Positions 6,617 to 13,913 of a stretch of DNA of 31,970 nucleotides are shown piece after piece. The first letter of the stretch is position 1; the number at the start of each line of letters is the position of its first letter. Both the position numbers and the translations under genes were made by a program. The stretch covers positions 1 to 31,970 of IMG/VR virus record IMGVR_UViG_3300042673_001382, one strand, 5' to 3'. The notes beneath the pieces were generated by a model. It was not told the DNA's origin. It saw only the letters and a list, made by a program, of their open reading frames with translations, and did not search any database. Source of the stretch: a virus.

Positions 6617-6832
6617 ATGACATTCGCACAACTTTCTACCGCAAAAGCAAAACACGAAGTAGCCGCTAAAACGGCTCGTTACTGCGGATACAATGCAAAA
6701 TGTGTTAAAAACACAAATGAAGTTCAGCCTTACGAAGTTGTAGTTGTTGGCGTTTCAGTTGACCAGTGCAAAGGCCTTCAGGTTTCACTTGAAAATCTTT
6801 TGAAATATCCGGTTAACGTGGTTTGTAAATAA
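6617..6832 (+). CDS. Small protein in its own transcription unit (71 aa)
   Basis: The product begins MTFAQLSTAKAKHEVAAK and has a C-terminal alternation of beta-like and helical segments (YEVVVVGVSVDQCKGLQV). It has no known motif. Three cysteines (YCGY, KCVK, QCKG) are spaced through it and one ends the protein. It has its own consensus promoter upstream and a strong terminator 10 nt after the stop, so it is expressed alone. That arrangement next to an attP candidate suits a lysogenically expressed cargo gene or an abundant early protein. Neither can be decided from sequence. Confidence 0.7.
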   Translation: MTFAQLSTAKAKHEVAAKTARYCGYNAKCVKNTNEVQPYEVVVVGVSVDQCKGLQVSLENLLKYPVNVVCK

Positions 6833-6841
6833 ATGCCCCCC

Positions 6842-6872
6842 CCCGCCCTGAAATACGGGCGGGTATTTTTTT
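6842..6872 (+). terminator. Rho-independent terminator
   Basis: CCCGCCC (6842-6848) pairs perfectly with GGGCGGG (6857-6863) over an 8-base loop, followed by TA and seven T. It closes the single-gene unit at 6617. Confidence 0.88.
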
Positions 6873-6878
6873 ACACAC

Positions 6879-7061
6879 ATGGAAAACAAAAAGAACCCCC
6901 GGAACGCGGGAGCCAAACCAAAGCACCCAAGCGGGACAAAAGTGCGGCTCTCGCTTCGCCTCCGGGCTGACCTTTACGACAAAATCCAGGCAGACGGGCG
7001 CGGCGCGGTTGCCGTGATTGAGGAAGCGCTGGAAAGGCTTTTTGATGGGCCTGACTCGTAA
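6879..7061 (+). CDS. Small basic ribbon-helix-helix-like protein
   Basis: This 60-residue protein has a basic, Pro/Gly-rich N-terminal arm (KKNPRNAGAKPKHPSG) and then VRLSLRLRADLYDKI, a beta strand running into a helix, followed by a second helix (GAVAVIEEALERLF). That strand-helix-helix layout and size fit a CopG/Arc-type DNA-binding dimer, but the identification is by pattern only. It lies between a terminator and a new promoter, so its own promoter is unclear. It may depend on readthrough. A DNA-binding regulator would make sense at the border between early and late modules. Confidence 0.5.
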   Translation: MENKKNPRNAGAKPKHPSGTKVRLSLRLRADLYDKIQADGRGAVAVIEEALERLFDGPDS

Positions 7062-7068
7062 GCATACA

Positions 7069-7107
7069 AAAACCCGACCTTAGTCTTTGCACTTTGGCGC
7101 GGGTTTT
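7069..7107 (+). terminator. Possible terminator hairpin overlapping a promoter
   Basis: AAAACCCG (7069-7076) is complementary to CGGGTTTT (7100-7107), with a 23-base loop that holds the -33 box of the next promoter. The loop is long and the T run short, so termination would be weak. Confidence 0.38.
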
Positions 7108-7116
7108 GTATATTTG
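7086..7116 (+). promoter_or_regulatory. Consensus Bacteroidota promoter for the 7150 operon
   Basis: TTTG (7086-7089), 19 bp, TATATTTG (7109-7116) is an exact TTTG-N19-TAnnTTTG match. Transcription would start near 7122, leaving a short leader with the palindrome CACGAAGCGTG before ATG 7150. The -33 box sits within the loop of an inverted repeat. Confidence 0.85.
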
Positions 7117-7149
7117 CCCCATTGAAACACGAAGCGTGTGAGCGATTGA

Positions 7150-7803
7150 ATGGTAACAGCGAGTGAAATAGTAGCGTTTAGTTCGTCCATCTACGGGACG
7201 AAATTTGAGAAAACCCCCGGAGCGGTGAATATCCTCTACCTGGAAGGATGCACTGCCGCCACGCTGGAACCGAACCCAGACCTGCCCGACCTTTGGAATG
7301 ACACCTCCCTGATTATTCAATTTGATGCCTCCGGACTTGCATACTTTGCCCACAAAGCAGAGGCGACAAGCGAACCCGGCCTTAGCGCCACTATGTCGAA
7401 GCGATCTGCGCGGCTTGGTGGCGTTTTCCGTATTGCAATAGGATTCCACGAAAACAAATGGAGGCTTGGATTCCACCAAAGGAACACCCACCACCCGGCA
7501 CTCGTTCAGGTTGCCCCGATCACGGGACACCGCGACCGCAACCGCGACGGGAAAAGAACAGCCGACCCACTCACCCAGGATGTTACCGGATTGAATCAGC
7601 ATGGCACACGGCCCAACCTTCGCAGCGTTCGCGTAGGGGAATGGTCTTATGCGTGCCTGGTTCGCAGGATGTGGGCTGAGCACATGGAGTTTTACGGGAT
7701 GTGTGCGAACGACCCACGGGTGAAAGCAGATGTTAACTTTACATTCTCTACCACCGTGGTAGATTTTAGTGCTTTTTGGAAATGGCGTGAAAAACAGATT
7801 TGA
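7150..7803 (+). CDS. Hypothetical protein, first gene of the packaging-side operon
   Basis: This 217-residue protein starts 34 nt after a consensus promoter. The N-terminal half (to about residue 100) looks like a mixed alpha/beta fold with YLEGCTAATLEPNPDLPDLW and LIIQFDASGLAYFAHK. The second half is rich in His, Arg and Asn and contains repeated Arg-Asp pairs (GHRDRNRDGKR). No family is recognised. The opposite strand is open for 324 codons across the gene, but this strand has the promoter and matches the orientation of everything else. Role unknown; it starts the operon leading to ParB, Mom and terminase. Confidence 0.62.
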   Translation: MVTASEIVAFSSSIYGTKFEKTPGAVNILYLEGCTAATLEPNPDLPDLWNDTSLIIQFDASGLAYFAHKAEATSEPGLSATMSKRSARLGGVFRIAIGFHENKWRLGFHQRNTHHPALVQVAPITGHRDRNRDGKRTADPLTQDVTGLNQHGTRPNLRSVRVGEWSYACLVRRMWAEHMEFYGMCANDPRVKADVNFTFSTTVVDFSAFWKWREKQI

Positions 7804-7804
7804 T

Positions 7805-7984
7805 ATGGGAGCTGAGAAACAAAAGACTGAAATGTTCCAACTCAAAAAAAATTATTGCTGGTTAACCGGATTCCCGGTCAACTATTCAGAGTGGAACCGC
7901 GACCGTGAAGCGGAATACATAAGGAAAAAAAACAAACAAAACAAAAAAGAAGATGGCAAAGTACAGATTGAAACGGGAGGTTAA
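7805..7984 (+). CDS. Small basic protein (59 aa)
   Basis: ATG 7805 follows the previous stop by one base. The product begins MGAEKQKTEMFQLKKNYCWL and ends in a Lys/Asn/Gln-rich stretch (RKKNKQNKKEDGK). An upstream in-frame start at 7769 lies inside the previous gene and is less likely. It overlaps the next gene by 32 nt, and its A-rich 3' end may serve mainly as the leader for that gene. No family is recognised and coding status is only moderately supported. Confidence 0.45.
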   Translation: MGAEKQKTEMFQLKKNYCWLTGFPVNYSEWNRDREAEYIRKKNKQNKKEDGKVQIETGG

Positions 7985-8291
7985 CCCGATCGGCAAAACC
8001 TTTGAAATGACATCCTATGTGGATGGGCAAACGCATAAGCGCACCGTGAAATACCGGGTTTTTCACGTTCACGGCGCTACCAACTACACGCCGATTGAGG
8101 AGCCGATTGTGTACGCGGAAATTGCGACAAAGGAACACTACAACTCAAACCCCTTTATGTCATTGCCGCTCTCAAAGTTTGCAGAGCTGTTTCAGTTTGC
8201 CCCAGAGGAAGATATTTTCTGGGAGGCTGTGAAGCAATATGATTTTCAGGAAGTGGCAGACGGGGCAGAAATTGTGGGGGAAACGGAATAG
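7953..8291 (+). CDS. Hypothetical phage protein
   Basis: This 112-residue product starts at an ATG preceded by a purine-rich leader (AAAAAAGAAG). It has alternating strands in its first half (YRLKREVNPIGKTFEMTSY) and an acidic C-terminus (EVADGAEIVGETE). No motif is recognised. It is three bases upstream of the ParB-like gene and likely co-translated with it. Confidence 0.6.
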   Translation: MAKYRLKREVNPIGKTFEMTSYVDGQTHKRTVKYRVFHVHGATNYTPIEEPIVYAEIATKEHYNSNPFMSLPLSKFAELFQFAPEEDIFWEAVKQYDFQEVADGAEIVGETE

Positions 8292-8294
8292 GAC

Positions 8295-8900
8295 ATGGCA
8301 GATATACGAACGGTTAAAATAGCATTTAAAGACCTGGAGTTTTTGCAGGACAACCCGCGCAAAATATCCCGGCAAGACCTGGAGCGATTAGCCGGGGAGA
8401 TAAAGCGCGACCCGGAGTTCTTTAATTCCAGGCCGTGCCTTGTGAACTACCAGGACGGGCGTTATTTGGTTTATGCCGGATTCCAACGCGCACACGCGGC
8501 AAATACGGTGCTGAAGTGGAAAGAAATCCCTTGCAGCGTAGAGAACGACCTACCAACGGAAGTGATGCGCCGCAGGGCTATCCTGGATAATACCCACGCG
8601 GGCAAATGGGATGCCGATACGCTGGCAAACTGGGAGTTTGAACCGGAAGAACTGGCAGATATGTGGGTTAATCCGGCTGTATGGGGCGGGGATGGGGGAG
8701 GAGGTGGTTTAGTAGATGTAATTTTGCCGGAAATACCTCCTGAAGATGAATTGATAGCAGATGCAAAGAACAAGCCGCCAACTATGAAAATAACATTCCC
8801 AACGCCGGAAGATTTACAAAAGGCTGAAAGTGAAATTCAGGAGGTTATCAACAGGCTTTGTCCAAAGGCTTTTTATTCAGTAAGTGCTGGCGAAATATGA
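8295..8900 (+). CDS. ParB/Srx-fold domain protein (phage ParB-like nuclease family)
   Basis: Residues 10-95 carry the ParB N-terminal fold: DNPRKISRQDLERLAGEIK (19-37), a short strand pair LVNYQDGRYLVYAG, then GFQRAHAA (62-69), the GxxR-type motif that binds nucleotide in ParB relatives. A Gly run (131-138) links to a C-terminal acidic and helical tail. There is no helix-turn-helix, so it is not a partition protein. Phage stand-alone ParB-like proteins often lie next to terminase or methyltransferases. Here it is coupled by a start/stop overlap to a Mom-like gene, suggesting a joint role in DNA modification. Total length is 201 residues. Confidence 0.83.
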   Translation: MADIRTVKIAFKDLEFLQDNPRKISRQDLERLAGEIKRDPEFFNSRPCLVNYQDGRYLVYAGFQRAHAANTVLKWKEIPCSVENDLPTEVMRRRAILDNTHAGKWDADTLANWEFEPEELADMWVNPAVWGGDGGGGGLVDVILPEIPPEDELIADAKNKPPTMKITFPTPEDLQKAESEIQEVINRLCPKAFYSVSAGEI

Positions 8901-9592
8901 GAGTAGAAAGAGCCAGTTTTAAAGCAATTAAATACGCTTGCATAAATTTCCATTATGCAAAAAGATTGCCAAGCAACCCAATTGTAGCTTACTCTATTTT
9001 TGAGGGTAACATTTGGTGTGGTTGCATTTGTTTTAATTCTGGCATAGAGGGAATTAACAAGCCTTATAACTTAAAAATGGGGCAAGTAGCTGAACTTGTT
9101 AGAGTGGCACTGAATGGTAAGCAGTCAAGCACATCAAAGGCTATTTCTATTTGTTTAAGGTTGTTTAAGATTCAAAACCCACTCGTTAAAATTGTTATTA
9201 GTTACGCTGACACTGACGAGGGCCATATTGGCACAGTTTATCAAGCATCTAATTGGATTTTTGAGCAGACAAAAAAAACATCTAATGCTTTTTTTTGTAA
9301 AAAAACGGGTAGGCAGATTCACTCAAGGCAGGTTTCAAAAACTGGATTTAATATTCAGTTTGGAATAAATAAACGGTGCTTTAGCAAAAAAGACGTTTTT
9401 GAGGTAAAAAAGGGTGTTAAGCATAAATACATATACCCACTTGACAAATCAATGGTTCCATTATGCAAATCATTGAGCAAGCCATATCCAAAGAAAGCAC
9501 AACATGCGGCAGAAGCATTGATGGATGATGCGACCGGCATTCCAGCCGGGGAGGGCGTTCGATTCGACCCTGCCGCTCCAAAACAGGCGTAA
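8897..9592 (+). CDS. mom: Mom-like DNA-modification acyltransferase (GNAT-related)
   Basis: The 231-residue protein matches the Mom family pattern: HYAKRLP (19-25), KPYNL (55-59), AELVRVAL (65-72), ISYADTDEGH (101-110) and YQASNWIF (115-122), in the expected order. In phage Mu, Mom converts adenines to a carbamoylmethyl derivative and shields DNA from restriction; the same chemistry here is inferred. No Com-type translational activator is seen. The gene is visibly more A+T-rich than its neighbours up to about 9480, hinting at horizontal acquisition. The C-terminal third is Lys/Ser-rich. ATG 8897 overlaps the ParB-like stop, so expression is coupled. Confidence 0.8.
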   Translation: MRVERASFKAIKYACINFHYAKRLPSNPIVAYSIFEGNIWCGCICFNSGIEGINKPYNLKMGQVAELVRVALNGKQSSTSKAISICLRLFKIQNPLVKIVISYADTDEGHIGTVYQASNWIFEQTKKTSNAFFCKKTGRQIHSRQVSKTGFNIQFGINKRCFSKKDVFEVKKGVKHKYIYPLDKSMVPLCKSLSKPYPKKAQHAAEALMDDATGIPAGEGVRFDPAAPKQA

Positions 9593-9612
9593 AACAATTT
9601 AAAAACAGTTTA

Positions 9613-9963
9613 TTGCCACGAAAAGACATATACAAAGATGCTGTTCCTTTTAAGAAGGGCCAAAGCGGAAACCCCAACGGACGGCCTAAGAAGCTGCCTG
9701 AATTGGACAAGCTACTGGCTGGGGTATTGGGCGACGAACAGAATGGAATGACGGCAGGAGAGGCCATTTTGATGCGCCTACGCAAAGACGCATTGAACGG
9801 GAATATCAGAGCCGCCGAGATCCTGCTCGATCGGGCATACGGCAAACCGAAACAGCCGGTGGAGCATAGCGGCGACCAGGATAAGCCGATCAAAGTTCAG
9901 ACAGACAAACTAAGCCGGGAGGAGTTAGAGCTCCTCACCAAGCTAAGGGAAAAAAAGATTTAG
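9613..9963 (+). CDS. DUF5681-type protein, candidate small terminase subunit
   Basis: This 116-residue protein carries the DUF5681 signature FKKGQSGNPNGRPKK (13-27) near the N-terminus, then helices (LDKLLAGVL, AGEAILMRLRKDALNGNIRAAEILL) and a charged C-terminus. Such proteins commonly sit immediately before the large terminase gene and are thought to be small terminase subunits or DNA-recognition factors. The start is TTG at 9613, with no in-frame ATG nearby that keeps the domain. It lies 73 bp upstream of terL, with a terminator-like hairpin between them. Confidence 0.72.
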   Translation: MPRKDIYKDAVPFKKGQSGNPNGRPKKLPELDKLLAGVLGDEQNGMTAGEAILMRLRKDALNGNIRAAEILLDRAYGKPKQPVEHSGDQDKPIKVQTDKLSREELELLTKLREKKI

Positions 9964-10000
9964 GGTTTTAATTCTGCATTTTGTACTTTTTTTTGGTTTG

Positions 10001-10031
10001 GCCCGGCTCTGTCAAATGGGTCGGGCTTTTT
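10001..10031 (+). terminator. Terminator-like hairpin just before terL
   Basis: GCCCGGC (10001-10007) pairs with GTCGGGC (10020-10026) with one G-T wobble, followed by five T. It ends 5 nt before the terL start codon. A run of eight T (9987-9994) precedes it. Confidence 0.75.
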
Positions 10032-10036
10032 AATAC

Positions 10037-11449
10037 ATGGTCAAAGAAATTGAAATTTCAGAGGCTTTAATCGAACGGGCGCACCGTGAACTGGCGGCAC
10101 TCGATTTCCGCTATTTCATCCAGCAAGCCCAGCCCGATTACCAATTCAACTGGCACCATGACCGCCTAATAGATGCCCTGCAAAGATTAGCAGATAGGCA
10201 GTATAAACGGCTTATAGTAATGATGCCCCCACGTCACGGGAAAAGTCAGCTTGTTTCCCGTCTTTTCCCGGCTTGGATACTTGGGCGCAATGGGAACGAG
10301 CAGATAATACTATCGTCATACTCGCTTGACCTTGCAAGTGCAATGAATCGGGATTGCCAGCGCATTATTCAAACGCCCGCCTTTTCTGAGATGTTTCCAG
10401 GAACCCGATTATCAGACGGAACGGGCGAAGCGATAAAGACGCAAAAGAGGTTTGATATAGTAGGCAAAAAGGGCTACTATGTGAGCGCGGGCGTAGGTGG
10501 TGGTATTACGGGCGTAGGTGCTACCGTGGCCATTGTGGACGACCCGGTAAAGAACGCAGCAGAGGCAGACAGCACTACCTACCGGGATGCCGCATGGGAA
10601 TGGTACACCACGACCTTTAGAACCCGATTTGAGCCGGATTGCATAGAGGTAATATGTCAAACCCGTTGGCATGAGGACGACCTAACAGGGCGCATCCTGC
10701 AAAGAACTGCAATAGGTACAGATACTCAAATTATCAACTTCCCAGCCATCTGCGAACAAGCAGAGGAAAGCCGGAACGTAGGCGAACCACTTTGGGAAAG
10801 CAAATACAGCCTGGAAAAGCTAAACGAGATCAGGCAGGAAGTAGGAAGCCGGGCATGGAACGCACTTTACCAGCAAAGGCCGGCCCCGGATGAAGGCAGC
10901 ATTTTAAAAAAGGCATGGTTTAGGACATACCGAGCGGCCGATCTGCCAGACAGCCCGGTAAATTTCTACTTTGATACGGCATACACTGACAAAGAGGCGA
11001 ACGACCCAACGGCCGGAATAGCCTACATTAAGCGCGGGCCAGACTTCTATATTTTGGCATGTGTAGAAAAGTGGCTGGATTTTACCGGGCAAATTGCCTG
11101 GATTCAAGCTTTTGCAAACGCCAACGGGTACACACCGCGAAGCCTTATAAGGATCGAACCAAAGGCAACGGGTAAATCAGTAGTAGAGGTTATCCGAAAG
11201 CAAACCGGGCTAAACGTGAAAGAAGCGGACGCGCCCAAAGACAGTAAAACAGCGCGGGCAAACGCCGTTTCCCCCATCGTAGAGGCGGGCCGGGTGTTTG
11301 TGCCTGAAGGTATGCCGTGGGTAGATGCCTTCTTTGCCCAGATAGCAGCGTTCCCAAACGCGGCACATGATGACATGGTTGATTGCCTGGTTGGCATGAT
11401 ACAAAGCGAACAAACTACGGGCGTTCGGGTACATTCTACGGCCCGTTAA
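10037..11449 (+). CDS. terL: Large terminase subunit (TerL)
   Basis: This 470-residue protein has the packaging ATPase and nuclease. Walker A is MMPPRHGKS (62-70), with a motor strand LSSYSLDLA after it. Walker B is VAIVDDPVKN (about 164-173), and the coupling region CQTRWHEDDL is near 208-217. The RNase H-like nuclease follows: FYFDTAYTD (about 311-319) and HDDMVDCL near 444-451. The protein binds the portal and translocates DNA into the prohead, then cuts the concatemer. Length is normal for the family. A hairpin lies between it and the DUF5681 gene, so message may pass through a leaky terminator. Confidence 0.95.
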   Translation: MVKEIEISEALIERAHRELAALDFRYFIQQAQPDYQFNWHHDRLIDALQRLADRQYKRLIVMMPPRHGKSQLVSRLFPAWILGRNGNEQIILSSYSLDLASAMNRDCQRIIQTPAFSEMFPGTRLSDGTGEAIKTQKRFDIVGKKGYYVSAGVGGGITGVGATVAIVDDPVKNAAEADSTTYRDAAWEWYTTTFRTRFEPDCIEVICQTRWHEDDLTGRILQRTAIGTDTQIINFPAICEQAEESRNVGEPLWESKYSLEKLNEIRQEVGSRAWNALYQQRPAPDEGSILKKAWFRTYRAADLPDSPVNFYFDTAYTDKEANDPTAGIAYIKRGPDFYILACVEKWLDFTGQIAWIQAFANANGYTPRSLIRIEPKATGKSVVEVIRKQTGLNVKEADAPKDSKTARANAVSPIVEAGRVFVPEGMPWVDAFFAQIAAFPNAAHDDMVDCLVGMIQSEQTTGVRVHSTAR

Positions 11450-11500
11450 TTTTGTCCAATCCGTACCGCCACAACCCATAACACCCCCGCCGAAACAAGC

Positions 11501-11508
11501 TAAATTTG
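11501..11508 (+). promoter_or_regulatory. Weak candidate -7 box (TAAATTTG)
   Basis: TAAATTTG fits TAnnTTTG and lies 22 nt before ATG 11531, but there is no TTTG or TTG at the 19-bp spacing. It may be a partial promoter or chance. Confidence 0.25.
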
Positions 11509-11530
11509 TGTGCAAACAAACACAAAGACC

Positions 11531-12088
11531 ATGGCTTGTACCACATTACTCCCGGCTCTTGTAAGTAACGACGCTTGCATGACCACCAAAACCGGGCAGA
11601 TATTCAAGTTCTACCATACAAGAGCAACGTCAGCCGATGTACTTACAGACGTTACCGATGACACAGAATGGGCAACCCGCCTGAGCCAGTCAGCAGCTAT
11701 TCCAGGCAGCGGCGCCGCTCCAATACGTCAATGGTCTGTAATTGGATCAAAGGCTGAAGGCGAAGTTTCAGAAGTTGAGCTTCCTTTGAATGGCGTTTTC
11801 TCTACCAAAGGGAATACCGTTATTCAGCTTCGTTGTTACGACCTGACTACTGAAAACCTCGCAGCCGTTAAAACCTTCAACGATGCCGGAAGCAGCAAAC
11901 AAAAGGCTTGGTTTGCCTTTGATGATGTTATGGCAGGCGGCGATAGCGGGATAAATGGGTATTTGCGCATGGATGTGGTTATTCCTGAAAGCAGCCAGGA
12001 ACTTTCCCACATCGCAATTACATTCACGTTTAAAGGCTCAATAGGTGGGTTTGACACATCCCCACTCCCTGCCTTTGCTTCATACTAA
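11531..12088 (+). CDS. Probable virion structural protein
   Basis: This 185-residue protein is rich in Ser, Thr and Ala, with predicted strands throughout and few charges (VIQLRCYDLTTENLAA, HIAITFTFKGSIGGF). That composition resembles small beta-rich head or tail proteins. I recognise no specific family. ATG 11531 is preferred over the upstream GTG at 11510, since it follows an A/C-rich leader (AAACAAACACAAAGACC) of the type seen before other virion genes here. It lies alone between terL and a strong hairpin upstream of the portal gene. Confidence 0.68.
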   Translation: MACTTLLPALVSNDACMTTKTGQIFKFYHTRATSADVLTDVTDDTEWATRLSQSAAIPGSGAAPIRQWSVIGSKAEGEVSEVELPLNGVFSTKGNTVIQLRCYDLTTENLAAVKTFNDAGSSKQKAWFAFDDVMAGGDSGINGYLRMDVVIPESSQELSHIAITFTFKGSIGGFDTSPLPAFASY

Positions 12089-12110
12089 TACAAAGCGATA
12101 AACAAGCCAA

Positions 12111-12146
12111 AAAGCCCGGCCCTACCATTCGGGCGCGGGCTTTTTT
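12111..12146 (+). terminator. Strong terminator-like hairpin just before the portal gene
   Basis: AAAGCCCG plus GCCC (12111-12122) pairs with GGGC and CGGGCTTT (12131-12143) with one bulged G, loop TACCATTC, then a T run to 12146. Only 5 nt separate the T run from the portal start, leaving no room for a new promoter. Confidence 0.85.
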
Positions 12147-12151
12147 GATAT

Positions 12152-13912
12152 ATGCAGCAAGCCACCATCAATGCACGGTTAATTCAGGTTGCAGCCGGAA
12201 AGCGGACGCATACCCACTACATGCGTACTGTGGAGCTTGCACGTATGTACAGCGCACTAAGTACGGGTGAAGGGATAGAGGAGTACATGAAGCTTTACGC
12301 CCGCCGGGAAGATAAAGCCCTATTTAAGCAGCGTGTTGAAATAACCGAGCAAATAACGCCCTCCATCATTGCCAATCTTTCGGCGATCTTGGAAAAGGCA
12401 TACCGTTCGCACTATCGCCGGGAATTGACATACGGCGCGGGTGAACAGGCAGACGCACGGGCTGCGGAACTTGAAACCATGCTTGCAATGTACGCGGGCA
12501 AAATGGGGGTTGATAGGTTTTGCCAGGAGCGGCTAATTGAACTGAATTGCACAGACCCAAATACCTGGATCATTCAGGAATGGAAAGACTTTGACAATTT
12601 ACGCGACTATGCAAGCCCGTATCCTTTTGAGGTTAAATCTGACATGGCGCTGGATTTCGCCTACGAGCGCGGGGAGCTTCAATACCTGACCGCGTTAACC
12701 TACGCGGCAAACCCGAAAGACGAACGCACACCACTAAAGGTTTTAACCTGCTACCAAAAAGACTTTGCCTCAGTCCTTCGCCAAACGCCAAACACAACAA
12801 GCCGTAAGGATGCCAGCGAGTTAATACCGGGCGAAGAAATAGCCATTGACGGGCATTTGTGGACTTATACGGAATACCGGCATAACCTTGGGTTTGTTCC
12901 GGCACACAGGGCGGGATACAAGCGCGACAAACGCACGAACGGCGAAAGCTATGTTTGGCCATTTGAAGCGGCAGACCCATACCTTAAGAAAACACTCAAA
13001 ACCGTTTCTGAGCTTGACTTGACGGCCGCAAACGTGGCCATGCCGCTAACGATCCGTTATGGTGACATTTGCCAGGCTCCAGGCTGTAACGATGGATACA
13101 CAGACGGCGGCGGCACCTGCAAAAGTTGCCACGGTACAGGGCGCAAATCTTCGCCTACCTCTGTTATGGAGGAAATAGTAGTAACCCCGATGCCAGACAG
13201 CCCTGATAGGATGCTGGATTTATCCAGGCTTTACACCCACGTACACCCGGATGTATCAATCCTGGACTGGCAAAAGGCATATGTGCAAGACTTGGAAAAG
13301 AAGTGTAAAAGCGCGGTACTGAATAGCGAGTTATTTAGCAAGGACGAAGTGGCACAGACGGCAACGGGAAAGAGTATTGATCAGCAGAACGCTAACGACT
13401 TTGTTTATAAGTACTTCAGGTTTTACGCGGAGTTTTGGCGGTTTACGGTTGAAACGTTCGCAGAGATTACAGGCAAGCGAAACGGCCTAACAGCTCAAAT
13501 ATTTGTCAGCCGTGACCTTAAGCTGAAGACGGTTGGCGAATTGATGGAAGATTTGAAGTCCGCAAACGATAGCGGAGCAGGCCCGGCCACCCGGCAGAAT
13601 ATCGAATGGGATATAAACCGGGCGATGATGGTGGATAGCCAAGAAGAGTTCAAGCAGTGGGAGATCCGGGAGCGCTTCAATCCTTTTTCTGGATACACTG
13701 AAGAACAAAAGATGGCATGGGCGCAAAGCGACCTAATACCACGGGCACAACGTGTTTTGTATGCAAACCTGGGCTACATATTTGACAGTCTGGAATTTGA
13801 AAACCAGGGCTTTTACCGTTTGCCATACGAACAACAAAGGCAGTTAGTAGCGGCGAAGGTTGCGGAAATAATGGAACAAACCGGCCCGGCGGCCCCGGCC
13901 TTAGCTCTGTAA
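12152..13912 (+). CDS. Portal protein with a cysteine-rich insertion
   Basis: This 586-residue protein lies between terL and the head morphogenesis gene and has the size of phage portals. Helical regions at both ends surround a mixed central domain; the C-terminal third (LTAQIFVSRDLKLKTVGELM onward) resembles portal stem and crown regions. It is assigned mainly by position, length and general pattern. Near residues 307-334 there are four cysteines as CQAPGC and CKSCHGTG, a CxxCxGxG element like the DnaJ zinc-binding domain, which is unusual in a portal. It would form the dodecameric DNA channel at one capsid vertex. It is followed at 1 nt by the next gene. Confidence 0.78.
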   Translation: MQQATINARLIQVAAGKRTHTHYMRTVELARMYSALSTGEGIEEYMKLYARREDKALFKQRVEITEQITPSIIANLSAILEKAYRSHYRRELTYGAGEQADARAAELETMLAMYAGKMGVDRFCQERLIELNCTDPNTWIIQEWKDFDNLRDYASPYPFEVKSDMALDFAYERGELQYLTALTYAANPKDERTPLKVLTCYQKDFASVLRQTPNTTSRKDASELIPGEEIAIDGHLWTYTEYRHNLGFVPAHRAGYKRDKRTNGESYVWPFEAADPYLKKTLKTVSELDLTAANVAMPLTIRYGDICQAPGCNDGYTDGGGTCKSCHGTGRKSSPTSVMEEIVVTPMPDSPDRMLDLSRLYTHVHPDVSILDWQKAYVQDLEKKCKSAVLNSELFSKDEVAQTATGKSIDQQNANDFVYKYFRFYAEFWRFTVETFAEITGKRNGLTAQIFVSRDLKLKTVGELMEDLKSANDSGAGPATRQNIEWDINRAMMVDSQEEFKQWEIRERFNPFSGYTEEQKMAWAQSDLIPRAQRVLYANLGYIFDSLEFENQGFYRLPYEQQRQLVAAKVAEIMEQTGPAAPALAL

Positions 13913-13913
13913 G

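Noticed and set aside
6871-7845. Long antisense reading frame of 324 codons on the - strand
   Set aside because: It is the mirror of the 7150 gene and its surroundings, has no promoter or partner genes in that direction, runs through a promoter and a hairpin, and all other genes here are on the + strand.
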